Positions 39,901-52,300 of a stretch of 64,000 nt of DNA are shown piece after piece. Numbering within the stretch: the stretch's first letter is position 1; every line of letters begins with the position of its first letter. The stretch spans positions 2,232,001 to 2,296,000 of the forward strand of contig JAQSEB010000059.1 of NCBI GenBank assembly GCA_030063045.1. Reading direction: 5' to 3'. The DNA comes from Pratylenchus scribneri (Eukaryota; Nematoda; Chromadorea; Rhabditida; Pratylenchidae). The position numbers were made by a program, and so were the translations under genes. The notes under the pieces are model-generated. The model searched no databases, was not told the origin of the DNA, and saw only the letters and a program-made list of their open reading frames with translations.

Positions 39901-42900
39901 GAATATGGTTTGGGCCTTCCCCTCACCAGGCATTATTATTGGCCTCTCGAAATTTGCGGTTGATGGGTGGCCAAAAGGGATGGCGGGAGAAGGAGACATG
40001 GCAGCCGCCTTCTTTGGTTTTGTCGGGATCAAGCGGAATATTATTTTATTTGGTTTAATAGTTTAAAAATGGATAGAAGCAGTTTAAAACAAGGAATGAA
40101 AATAGGGAGGAGGATTGTTGGAATTTTTGATTGGGTTGGAATATTGCAGATTTCATAGGCAACTGACTGGGGAGTAAAATTTAAAAAAACCACCCAAATA
40201 TTTTGTTTACGGTCAAAAATGATGAAAAATTGAAGTAAATATTGGCATTGATTTAGTTAATTTTCTTGGCTGTTTTTTGTGCTTGATTTGTCCAATTTAA
40301 TAAGGAAATTTTTGGTTAAAAAATCGATTAGGGGAGAAGCAGCTGGCATCTATATTTTTGCATTTTTAGGCTAACAATTTTTTGGAAATCATAAATGGAT
40401 TGAAATTGAATTGAGGAATATCGTATAGATTCTCCTCTGATGAGAAATGGGAAAAGAAAAATTTGATGGCTGATGGAAATTGGAAAGGCGACTGTATTGT
40501 TTTTGTTTTCCTCTGATGAGCCCCCGGGCATTTTCCTATTTTTTCGTGATTTTGAAACGGTTTGTGAAAATTAGATGTTGGATTGAGGCTCAAATTTAAA
40601 AGTAATTTGCCCTGAAGGCATTTCATAAATTCGAAATTGTTGCGCGCATTTTACGGATAATTGAGGAGAAAAAAAGAATAAATTATAAATATATTTGCAC
40701 AAATTAATGAATGAATTTGGCAGAAGACTCTGGGGAATTGGGTCCAGAAGAAAAATAAATAATTGGAGGAGAAAAGGCAAAAATTAGGCAGCAGCAAAGG
40801 AAGTGGTCGAACAATTTTATATTGTGTTTACACGCCATCCAACCAAAATTGACAATTTTTGAGTGAATTATTTTCCCAATCGACGAGAATTACCTACTAA
40901 TATTGAAGAGGGGAACAAATTTTGGGTGAATGATTTCAGACAATATTGGGAGGTGTAGAAGTTGGAAAATTAAGTGAATTGGTGGGCGACAAAATTGGTA
41001 ATTTTGGAGGAAATTTGAATCAAATATTTAGACTTTTAATAAATTATTTGAAGATAATCCCATCCATCTTTGGGGGAATCCATTTGGATTAAAGCATAAA
41101 TATTTAATTGGAATTGATGCCAAAAATATTAATAAATGAGGAAATTGAAGAAAATTTGATTGTATTAAATGTGGCCTATTAATAATTATTTTATTAGGTA
41201 TCAAAATTTAGAAATTGAGAAGTGATTTGTGGCCTTGGAATGAACATATTTGATGAGGGGAAATTGGAAGAAAAGTGCGAAAGTCACGCGCCACGGGTTG
41301 CCTCCCATATTTGCTCAAATTTACTTTCATTTTCCCGAATAACAGAGGAAAAAGTGATAAAATGGAGGCATAAAAAATGGCCAATGATGGGCGGAGGAAG
41401 CCAAAAAGATGTGCAATTGAGAAGGAGGCAAAATGGATGCGAGGAATAGGCCCCATTTTATGGGCCATTAATAATTGTGGAAATGTTAGGACTTCATTGG
41501 AGTAGGAGAGGTGGTTTGGGTAAAGGTTTGAAAGGAGAAATAGTGGCATTCAACCAAATGGAGTGGAATTAATATGGGAGCAAATTTGGTGGGAAAACAA
41601 CCCTAAATGGTGAATTTTGTCAAGGAAATAATCGGGAGGAAACAGGAAAAGAATTAATGTTGAATTGATAAGGACAAAAAGGGAGGGGAACAACATTTGC
41701 ATTTTGGGGTTTTAATTCATCCGTTTTTTGATAACATTTTCCCACATTTTCTATTCCATTAATCCCAATTCCAATTCCAGGCTAATTTTCATTAAAATAT
41801 CGAATCCATCTGTTTCGGGCGAATTCATTTTTTTTTGTCGGCCAATTCCCTCCTTCCTGCCATATGGATGGATGGATGGTTTCGCACACAAATTATTGGA
41901 TTGAGGCGAATTTGGATTGGAAATTGGATGGATGAACTCGGCCAAGGACGAATTCAGAAAAAAAATGATGGAAGATATTTTTGCCTCCTCCCATCCCCCT
42001 TTATCCAATTCCCCGCATTTGGTGCTGTTTTACTCTGGGCCAATAAAAAATTAATGCGTCCGCCGCCGAACAATAATAAAATTATCCATTCGCCGTCTTC
42101 CACCAATTCCAACCACCACCGCCATTTGCCTTTGAGATGGAAAAATTGAACACGAATATTGGAGAAAAAATGGGAGAATTGGATTTTCAACACTTTTTTT
42201 TTTGGGTGGCAATACCTATTTGCCTTTTAAAAAGTTGAGGGAGAATAAAAACAATAATGTAAAATTATGGGGAAATGGACATTGGCCTCTGCCCAAAACC
42301 TTCTCTTTTATCTGTTGAATTCGCGCATGATTGACACAAAACTACTTTTTACGCTATAAGGGGTAATTTATGGCTGCGCGAAGATCATCAAATCCAATTC
42401 ATCCAATCCACCCAAAAATGCGCACATTTGTGGAGTCCATCATCGGTGGCGAAGATTCTTATCAACGATGCCCATTTTAAAGGGAAGGCCGACAGGCTTG
42501 ATGGCCCCCAAAATTGTGTTCCTAATAAATGAGTGGGGGAAAGAATTGCTCCATAAAAAATTTGTTTTTCTTGGGGGTAAAATCATTTTAGTTGTTATTA
42601 GAGAAGGACAGTTTTAGTCGGTGGCAGAATTGGAACTTTAATGTTCTTAAAAAAGTAAAAGGAATAAAGAAGGAATTGATCAATTATAGTTGCTGTCAAA
42701 TAATTTATTCCGATCGAGTCCCATTCTCATCCCAATGGAAAAATTAATTAATGTTGGCGGATGCGCGAAATCAAAGAAGGGAGAAATTTACTATCGAAAA
42801 GAAATACAAAAATAGATGAAAGAATGGGGCAAATTATTGGATTATATGGAAATGGAAAGTCTATTAGAAAATTGGCCCATTCAAAAAGTAGCTAAAATAA

Positions 42901-45289
42901 ATAGAATTTTAGGGTTTAAAAAAGCCAAAATATTAGCACTTTAATTTATTAGAAAACATTTTTTAAATAAAACTCTTTAATAAATGAGCAGCAAAAATTG
43001 ATGAGGTAGAATGCCGTCGATTTGTCTTTTATGGCCGCCGTTTTCTCGACTTAGAGTGATGTTGGAGAGCGACCATTTCCCGAATAATGAGGCCATTGGA
43101 GGGTCTTCTTATGTTGCCACCACCCAAAATGCCCACTCAAGGCTGCTGAATGGGGAATTGGGGGAATAAAAAGGGAAAAGCGCATCATCAACACAACAGG
43201 GATGGCAGATGTTGGCAATTGGTGGGAATAATGGGTCCCACCAAAATGTGCTCATCAGGCGGAATAAGCAGAGCAGAAGCAGCAGATTGGTCCTCGGCCC
43301 AAATGGATGTTGTGTTTGTGGGGCGAAAAGGCGCCACAAATTGACATTGACGCTCCACTCCCCCAGCACATTGGATTGATGGATTTGGGGCCGAATTAGA
43401 CAAATGTGGTGCTTTTTTAGTTTTGGTTGGGGAATTGGATATGAGAAATGATGAGGGCGAGGGGAACAATGATTTTGGGGCATTTTGGCACCGTTTTTTT
43501 ATGGCTATTTGCCGGGCATATTGTGTGAAGAGGGTCGAGGTTGCTGGAAGGGATTTGATGACATTGTTTAGTCCCAAAATATTTGCCCTGAGGGTGGACT
43601 CATTTTCAAAAATGTGAATGTAAAAAATGGATGAGAAGGTGTTCTGTTTGAATTTGAAACAAATCGGAAAATAAAGAAAATACATTCGCGATCGTATAAT
43701 TAGCCAATTTGGGAAACTTTTTTTTATTTGCATTCAATTTTGTGTAATTTGCCTCCATCGACTATTCATTTTTGCTCTGACAAAGTGTCAAAAAAGTAGT
43801 TGCTTTGGTCATTTTTTGGACATGAATTTGGGAAGAGGATGAAACCAATTTTGGATGGCGCCAAGGTCATCATCATCATCAACGGCCGACGACGGTGTTC
43901 GGAGGAAATTGCCCATTTCCCCCTTCTTGCAACGCAAATTCGTCCACAAATCTCTGTGTGCATTTTGCCCCCAGCATATTCATTCATTCATTCATTCCAT
44001 CAGCCCACAATAATCCACTCAACGCACTTTCCCCAAAAAAGCCATTTTTTGGCTGCCGAAGAGTTTGCGAAGATGAGGAAAAAATGGAAGGAAATGGGCC
44101 GAAGACAGGAAATTGGATATTTGCCTTTTTGGGAGGAAGGAAAAAGTTTCGGGTCAACTGCGCCGACGACGCCTCTTTTGACCATAATTTTTGTTTGGTC
44201 TTTAGAAATTGCATTTTTTGAATGAAACAAATTGGAAAAAGGAAGGAGTAGAAAATTAGGATAAGCGAATCCGCAGCATTGAAGTGGATCGAAATTTGAG
44301 TTGGAAAAGCAAAATTGGCCGAGATTAATTCATTGAAAATCGGCAAGAGCCAGAAATTGAGGTGGGGGAGAATTGATGAGAAGTGGTTGCGGGACTGGAT
44401 TTTATTTTATATTAGTGGGAGAAATGGCCACAAATTGGCAGTAGAAAATGAGGGCGAAAAGGATGAATGGGAGAAGTGGGATGTGGAAAATGGATCGAGT
44501 TTTGTTGATCAAAAGAAGGAGTGGAAATTGGAGGCAAGAAATTGATTTTGGACGCCGAAGATTGAGGAGGGGGGAAGGAGGTATTAGCAGAATGAGGGGA
44601 TGGCTGAATTAAAAGAAGATTAAGAAAGTGGATGGGCCAAATGGAAGGGAGTATGGTTGGTTGGATGATGAATGAAGTGGTGTCAACCAAACAAATATAT
44701 TTAATACAAATGCTAATAAATGGGCCATCGGGGCCGAATGGTTGGTTGGTTGGTCGCCTTTCCCACCTCGGCTTAATAAGCCAGTCAATCAGCAGCCAAA
44801 GAAAAAGCAATTGAATGAAAAGAGGAGCCGCCGATCCAATGTGCACATCTTCTCTTCATGTTTGCCTAATTGATGGAGGGCCAATTGGATGGATTGATGG
44901 GAATTATGGAAGTAATTGGTGGAAATAAATATTTTAATCCTACCAAATATTCCCAATAATTATATTTTTTCAAAAATATTTTTATAAAATGATCCAAATC
45001 CCCCATCTTTGCAATTTTAACTTCTACAAAGGATGGAAAAGGAGTCTTCCATTCCCAACAAGTGAAATACTGTTACCATATCCTCCCTTCTTTTCATTAT
45101 AGCCTGAAGGAATCATCATTTCCAACAAATGGAAAGCAAATATTGCTCTACTGTTTTTCTAATCCCATCTATTTTTCATATATCTATCTTTTTTACGGAG
45201 CAAAATGCTGAAGAAATTTATAGAAAAAGAAGCAAATTTTCTTGATATTTTTTAATTAAAATTTTTAATAAAAAATGTGTTGATTGAAT
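33959..45289. other. 11-kb region without a convincing gene, upstream of Groucho and downstream of the polyketide synthase
   Basis: Open frames here overlap in several frames and are Pro/Ser/His-rich, reflecting composition and not coding. The plus strand is purine-rich over long blocks (for example 34600-35300 and 44400-44650). Simple repeats include GAAGAA (about 34803-34830), GATGG (about 41865-41880) and ATTC (43977-43996). G runs are at 38192-38202, 38587-38602 and 39229-39240. The position suggests long-range regulatory DNA or very large 5' introns of the Groucho gene. One candidate noncoding exon is listed separately. Confidence 0.45.
35799..35913 (-). other. Candidate upstream exon of the Groucho gene
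   Basis: On the minus strand a strong acceptor (TTTTTTGAACTTCTGCAG) and a strong donor (GTAAGCC) bracket 115 bases, unusually rich in C for this region. At least two frames are open across it, but neither resembles the known Groucho N-terminus, so a 5' UTR exon is the likeliest reading if it is real. There is no transcript evidence. Confidence 0.25.
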
Positions 45290-46300
45290 TTATATAATCA
45301 AATGGGGCATTGAGGCGGCTGCTTGTTCACAAATTTTATTCAGAATTTGTTTGTTTTGTTGAACACATTCTGGGCCCATTATTCCCTCATGATCTGCATC
45401 ACATTCCACCAAATTTAGTCGATCGATCAATTTGGCCCAGCCACCATCCTTTGTATGGTCCAAAAAATCACTGAAAATGGCAGAATTATTGGAATTAGTT
45501 TAAAAGAGAATTACCTGAAAGGCAATTTTGAACGGCGAGTGGCACGGAAAAGCCAAACTTCTGGCGACATTCCCTTTTTGGAAGAAATAAATTGATGGTC
45601 TCGAAAGAAGGCTGCCAATTTTTGTGCGCCAAATGCCAACTGACTCCTCTGATTTGGCGAAAATTGGCAGAATTGTTCCTTGAAAGGAAAATTGTTTTAA
45701 TTTTCTAATGGGGCTTACAGCCACGAATTGTCCAGCCTTTTCCGGACAAATTTCATTTTGGCCAATGGCCCATGAATCGAACATAAAGACAAAAGGATTA
45801 TGCGGTGAACCATTTACATTCAAATGGATGCCAATTTCACGGGCAAAAACACCGCCCAATGAATGGCCAATCAACAGAATAGGTGCCACTGGTTTTTGGT
45901 CAATGATCTGAACAAATTGGGATTTAAGACGAAAGAATAAAAAAATTGACTTTATTCATTAGAATTCCATTGATAATAATTTAAAATATATGGGAAGAAT
46001 TTAGATAATAATGTAAACTAATTTTATTAGAAAAGGAATTAATTGACCTCAATTCTGCCTATAAATTCCATTAAAAACCCATTATTGAACCTTTTCAGCG
46101 TAAATTTTGGCCAATTCCCTTAAATTTGAGGCGTTATCAATTTCCGGCAATCCTTGGGCAAATTGAATGCCCACAACATTGGCCCATTTTGGGAATGTCT
46201 GGGCCAAATGGCGATATAGAAAAGCGGAGCCGGAGATGGGATGAATGCAAAAAATATGTAATCGAATTGACCCATTGGATGGCTTCAATTGAAGGAATAA
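45290..46300 (-). other. PKS domain TE (thioesterase)
   Basis: Alpha/beta hydrolase that would release the product. The first strand is [20 protein letters not shown], the nucleophile is [16 protein letters not shown], a candidate aspartate is in FMFDSWAIG, and the histidine is in [11 protein letters not shown] near the C-terminus. It is complete. Confidence 0.8.
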
Positions 46301-49300
46301 TGGGAGTAGCAATGAATTTGAGAGTGAAAGATGCATTTGAGGGACATTTGGATGATTTTGGCCAATCCATTTTGTGGCCATTCCTTCATCGGATTCTTCT
46401 ATATTTGAATCAACATTTTGACGGAAATTCTTTTCATTTTCTGATAATTTTTGTCTCTGTTTTCTTTTAAATTCAAAATTGGCCATTGCTTCAATGCCAT
46501 TCGGCTGTTGATTATTTCGCTGTTGTTCCATATTCACCAAATTCCAATTTTCTTTCCTGCCATTTTCATTTTCTCCATTTGCAAATTTCAATCGCCAAAT
46601 GGCTTCCACAAAATCACCAAATTTTGGATGCCGAAAAAGCATCTCCAAATTGAGTGCCCCTTCCTCCATTCCCAATCGTTTTTCCAGTCCCCAAACAATT
46701 TGGGCTGCTTGGAGGGAATTTCCACCGCCCGTCTCGAAGAAATCAAAATCAGCATTAATCTTTGTTTTGCCATCCAATGGAAGCCAATCTGCCCAAGCCT
46801 AAAATCATTATTTATTGTATTGGCCTTCAAATTCAAATCCGTCCCTTTACCTGGGCCACAATTTCTTCAAATTCTTTTGACTTTTCCCTCTGCATGAATT
46901 CGGCTCCATCATTTCCCTCATTTTCCTGTATTTTCCCACTCATTTCCCCAATTTGTTCATTTTCATGACAAAATGGGATTAAATCTGCATAGTCATCTGG
47001 ATTTAATGCGATCCGATCGAAATGGTAGCCGGGCATTTGCCAATCCCAATCCCAGCTGGGATGGCCAAAAATCCGATCGAAATTGATGGGAAAACCGAGC
47101 TGAAAATGCAGATGGATTTATATACAAGAAGGGGAATATCTTAATGGAGTTATCTTTCTTAATTAGATTAGGATGCTTTTAAAATATATAAATGTCAAAG
47201 AAGAATTGATTATAGGAACAATAAAAGATAAAAGGATGTCAAATATAAAGTGGCCAGAATATTCAAATCCCTGCCAACCTGCCATAATCGGCCAATTACC
47301 GATAGCAATTGGGGCCGTCCTTCCGCATTTTGGTTCTTTCGCACAGTGCTAATCACTTCCACTTTGGCACAATCAATTCCCATTGAATTGGCCGTATCAT
47401 GGAGCAATTGGCCCAAAATGCCCGAAGGGCCAATTTCGATAAGGAGACGAACATGAGGAAAATTGTGCAACAAACTTTAATGGAAAATATGCTTATCTCA
47501 AACGAATATTTATTTGGCTTAATTTAAATAAAAATAGATTAATTTTAGACCACCTTTTCAAGCACAAATCCAATCGAACGGTTTGGCTCATTTGCCGGCA
47601 TAAATATTCTGTACCATCTCCATTATTAATTTCCAACAATTTTCCATCCAAATTTGAAAGCACTTTCGCACCGTTAAATTCATCCGACCATTCCAAAATT
47701 TTTCCAGCAATTTGACTAAATTCCACCAAAATTGGGCCCATCAATTTGGGAGAATGGAATCCGCGATTCAGCCGATCCAGGAGCCGGCAATCGACATTAG
47801 GGTGAAGGAGGTGAATTTGATGGATTGCCTGGTCAACATTTTCGGGAAATCCAACGAAGATGGACAAATTTGGTGACAGTCGAGCCGACAAATCCAAACC
47901 ATGAATGGATGGAGGAGGTGGCTGAATTGAATAAATTAACAATTGAACATTCACATTAGCGATAATTTAATCACATTAATCTACTCCTCTTTTAAAATTT
48001 TTATTTTAATTCCGTCCAAATTTTCCATCCCAAATCTATTCAATTCCATTTAATTTTATAAATTGGGGCAAGTGGATCAGCCAATTCCGCGACCCCTTTG
48101 GTTCAAAGGGCCCGGCAGGGGTTTTTTATAACTCACCTTGGAGTCATATTCCCGTGGCTCATCATTTCCACTTTTTTCTTTAATAGTTTCCACTACTAAA
48201 GCCCAAATTCAATGGTAAAAAGTGGGTATTTGTGCGAATTGGTCTGAGTGAAATTGAATGGGAAGCAGCGAAAGGGAGGAAATAAAGGGAAATGGGGAGA
48301 CTGGGGCAATTGCTGATTAACATTGCATTTCTCTCTTCTCTCATTTCTTTTCCTATCGAAAAAGGTTATTTAATATTCACTTAAATAATTCACTTTCTTC
48401 GCCACTTTTATCATAAATTTGAATCTTGCCGTCGGCTTTATTAAAAATAAAACGATTTTCAATGGAAAAAAATGAAATATCAATTTAAATGAATTCAATT
48501 CGTACAATCCAATATTCCTTCAATAACTTCACTTTATAAAATTATGGCTATTTTTATATAATTTGACCATTTATTTATTAATTAATTTTCCTATAAATTT
48601 ACCATTTCCCCTTGAGGATGTCTCAGCATTAACATTTTGGCTGGCCGTGTCCCATTCTCGACCAACACAGCCCTTCGCCAAAGTAGTCTCATTCCTGCTT
48701 CTTTTGTGAAGGCGCCGACAACACAAAGAGCGGAAAATTCGCCCAAACTATGACCAAATAGGATTGTCGCTTGATTTTGTGTTAAAATGCCAGCAGCATC
48801 GGCCAAAAATGCCAAAATTGAATGGGCAATAGCGAAAAGGGCTGGTTGAGCATGTGAAGGAGGAATGGATTCCGAAGGGGAATCCAAAGATTGGAGCAGT
48901 TCATTTGGTCGGCCAACAAATTCATGTTCAATTTGGTTGCATAAATGGCGAATTTGAGCATCAAGAAAGGGAGAATGCCGACGTTCCATCAAAAACATTC
49001 CCGGAAATTGGACTAAAAATTGCAAATAAATTGAATAATGTGTTAATAGATTGAATTATTGAATATAAATTTTGGAAGAAACAAATGTAACTGGATTAAA
49101 CACAAATTTAACCGGAAAATACAAATATAACTGGATGAAACACAATTCTTTCCGGAAGATACAAATTTAACCGGAAAACACAAATCTTTCCGGAAAACAC
49201 AAATCTAACTGTATGAAATACATTTCTTTACGGAAAACACAAATCTAACTTTATGAAACACAATTCTAACCGGAAAACACAAAATCTAACTGAATGAAAC

Positions 49301-52300
49301 ACAATATTTCCGGAAAACACAAATCTAGATGGGTGAAACACATTCTTTCCGGAAAACACAAATCTAGCCAGATGAAACACAATTCTTTCCGGAAAATACA
49401 AATCTAACTGGATGAAATACATTTCTTTACGGAAAACACAAATCTAACTTTATGAAACACATTCTTTCCGGAAAACACAAATCTAAAATGAAACACATTT
49501 CTTTCCGGAAAACACAAATCTAGCTGGGTGAAACACATTCTTTCCGGAAAACACAAATCTAAATGTATGAAACACATTTCTTTCCGGAAAACACAAATCT
49601 AACTGAATGAAGCACAATCTTTCCGGAAAACACAAGATCTAACTGGATGAAACACATTTCTTTCTGGAAAACACAAATATAACTGGATGAAAAACATTTC
49701 TTTCCGGAAAACATAAAATCTACTGGATAAAACACATTTTTTCGGTAAACACAAATCTAACCGGAAAACACAATCTAACCGGATGAAACACAAATCTAAT
49801 CGGAAAATACAAATCTAACTGATGAAATACAATTCTTTCCGGAAACAAATATAGTACATTTAAAGGGAAAATGATCTAAATTGCTGTGCCGATTATTTTT
49901 GTGCATACCTCCTTGTGGCCCAAAAAATATGCCAAATTCTGGGGGTTTCCAAACGTCTTCTATTCCATCCAATTCCACAATTCCATCGTCACCATCAGCA
50001 GAAGAAAAGGCAATTCTGCCTAATCCATCAACTAATTCTTGCCAATTTGAAGCCAACAGAACGGCACGGAATCGATGTAATTGCCGATGGTATTGAAGAG
50101 TGTTAGCAATGCGCGAAAATTGTCGTCGTCCTTTTTCCGGCATTTCATACTAAAAAATTGTTGGCTGATTGAAACATCAAAGACAATTTCCAATCAAATA
50201 ATCATATCACTATTACATTTTTAATATATTATTCTATCTGTGATATATCCACAAGTTCCAAGGATAACTTTTTTTTGTTTCCGTAAATCTGAAATAAACT
50301 AGTTGAAATCTAACTCTTTTGAAACCATTTTTCCATATCTACCTGAATATATCCAGCTAATTTTTCGGCAAAATCCTTCAATGATTGTTTGGATGCAGCC
50401 GAAATTGGGAAAATTTGCCAATGGCATATACTCGAGTTAATTAATGAGCTAATATTTCCATTTTCCACATCTTCCATCATTGTATGTTCCATTTGTTCTC
50501 TTGAAGGTCCTTCCATTAGGACAATAGCCCCATTAGTGCCTCCAATGCCGAATGAGCTGGCACCAACGAAAATTGGCCGACCATCATTTCCAGCGGTTAA
50601 TGAACCAAGTTGGGCAGGGCTTGGCCCCGAATGAACTTCGAAATGGCCCTTGAATGGAGAAAGCAAATCCGGTTGCTGAAATCAGGGATGGATGGAGGGA
50701 ATAGTTGGACAATAAATTGATTTTAAATTGTTAAATTCTTTTATAAATATTAGTTTATTTTCCGATGTTTACTTGATTCTGAAGTCCTGAAGGAAGCAAT
50801 TGCGGTGGAACCATGCCAGTACTTAACATTTTCGTCAATTTAACAATTGTACAAAGGCCAGAAGCTGCAAAACAATGGCCAATGTTTGCTTTGTGGGAAC
50901 CAATATGCAAAGGCCTTTTTCTTTGCTGGCATCCTTTGGAATTCTCAAATAATGCGCCATCCAATGATTCTAATTCTACCACATCCCCAAGGGCCGTACC
51001 AGCGGCATGACATTCCCAAAAGGCTAATTCTCCTGCGTCAATCCCACTTCGATTTACTGCCAATTGGATTGCGGTTTGCTGACCCGAAACACTGGGCGCC
51101 ATGAATGATGATTTTGATTTATTTCCATCATTCGATAATGCAATGGATCTGATGGACAAAATATTGTTTGGGCCAATTAAAAGAAATAAAAATAGACAGA
51201 TAATTTTGAATTTTTATGTTCCTCAAAATAAATGACATTGAACAACACAGTCAAATGCCTCAAATGTCCAAAATATCCTTCCTCTTTTTATTCATTTGGA
51301 TTTTCATTTTTTGTGAACCAAAATTCAAAAAATAAAGTAAAAAGTACCAAATTTTTTATTTAATTTTAAAATTGTTAAAAATTTCCCACTTCAAAATGGC
51401 CAAAATGGGATTAGCCCGTCTAAAAGCCACATCTGCTCTTTCAAGCACCAAAACAACGCAACCACTTCCACGCAAAATTCCCTGAGATTTGGAACAAAAT
51501 GGCCAAGATTGGGTGGCACATTTGGCCAGTGGTTGGCCATCAATGGGTAAATGGCCAATTTGGCTGCAAATGAAGGGAATTGATGAATGAAATGAAAATG
51601 AATTTGCCTTGGATGGACTAAATGGACAGCGGCAACCAGGCAAAGGTCGGCATCATTTGATAATAATGCTTGGCTGGCCTGGGCCAAAGCCGAAAATGAT
51701 GAAGAACAGGCAGAATAGACGCCCAAGGATGGACCATTGAGGCCAAGTAAATGGGAAATCCACTGGAAAATTTATCAATGCAAGAGGAAGAAATGCATTC
51801 AATTTGATTACTTGAGCCGCGAAACTTTGCTGATTGCGACGATGCATACCCAAAAGTGAGCCCCTGGCGGCCTCCCTTTCATCTGGCTCCGAATATTCTG
51901 GTGACGATGGTTCGGCACCAACAAAGCCTGCAATGATCATACAAAAATAATCGAAATAATTCCAATCAAATTATTTCTATATAATTTGTTTTTTCCCTTA
52001 CATCCAATGCGCATTCGTTCCCGCTTTTCTTTTTGGCCATATCCACTTTGTTCCAAGGCTGAATATGAATGCTCGGCCAACAGACGGATTTGTGGGTCGA
52101 GTCGACGCCATTCACTCATGGAAAGTCTGGCAGAGGCGAATAATGCCGTGTCAAAATGTTCAATGCTAGGACAAATACCCGAAACTGGAACAATGGACTT
52201 GGGTTGGGCAATATCGGGGCGAGTGGTCGAAAAACATCATCGACCCTGAATTTAAGGAACATTATTAAATATTAGAATTTGGACTGAAAAATGAACAGAA

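Noticed and set aside
46560..46830. Complete NRPS module
   Set aside because: Only a PCP-like carrier is present. I found no condensation or adenylation motifs anywhere in the window.
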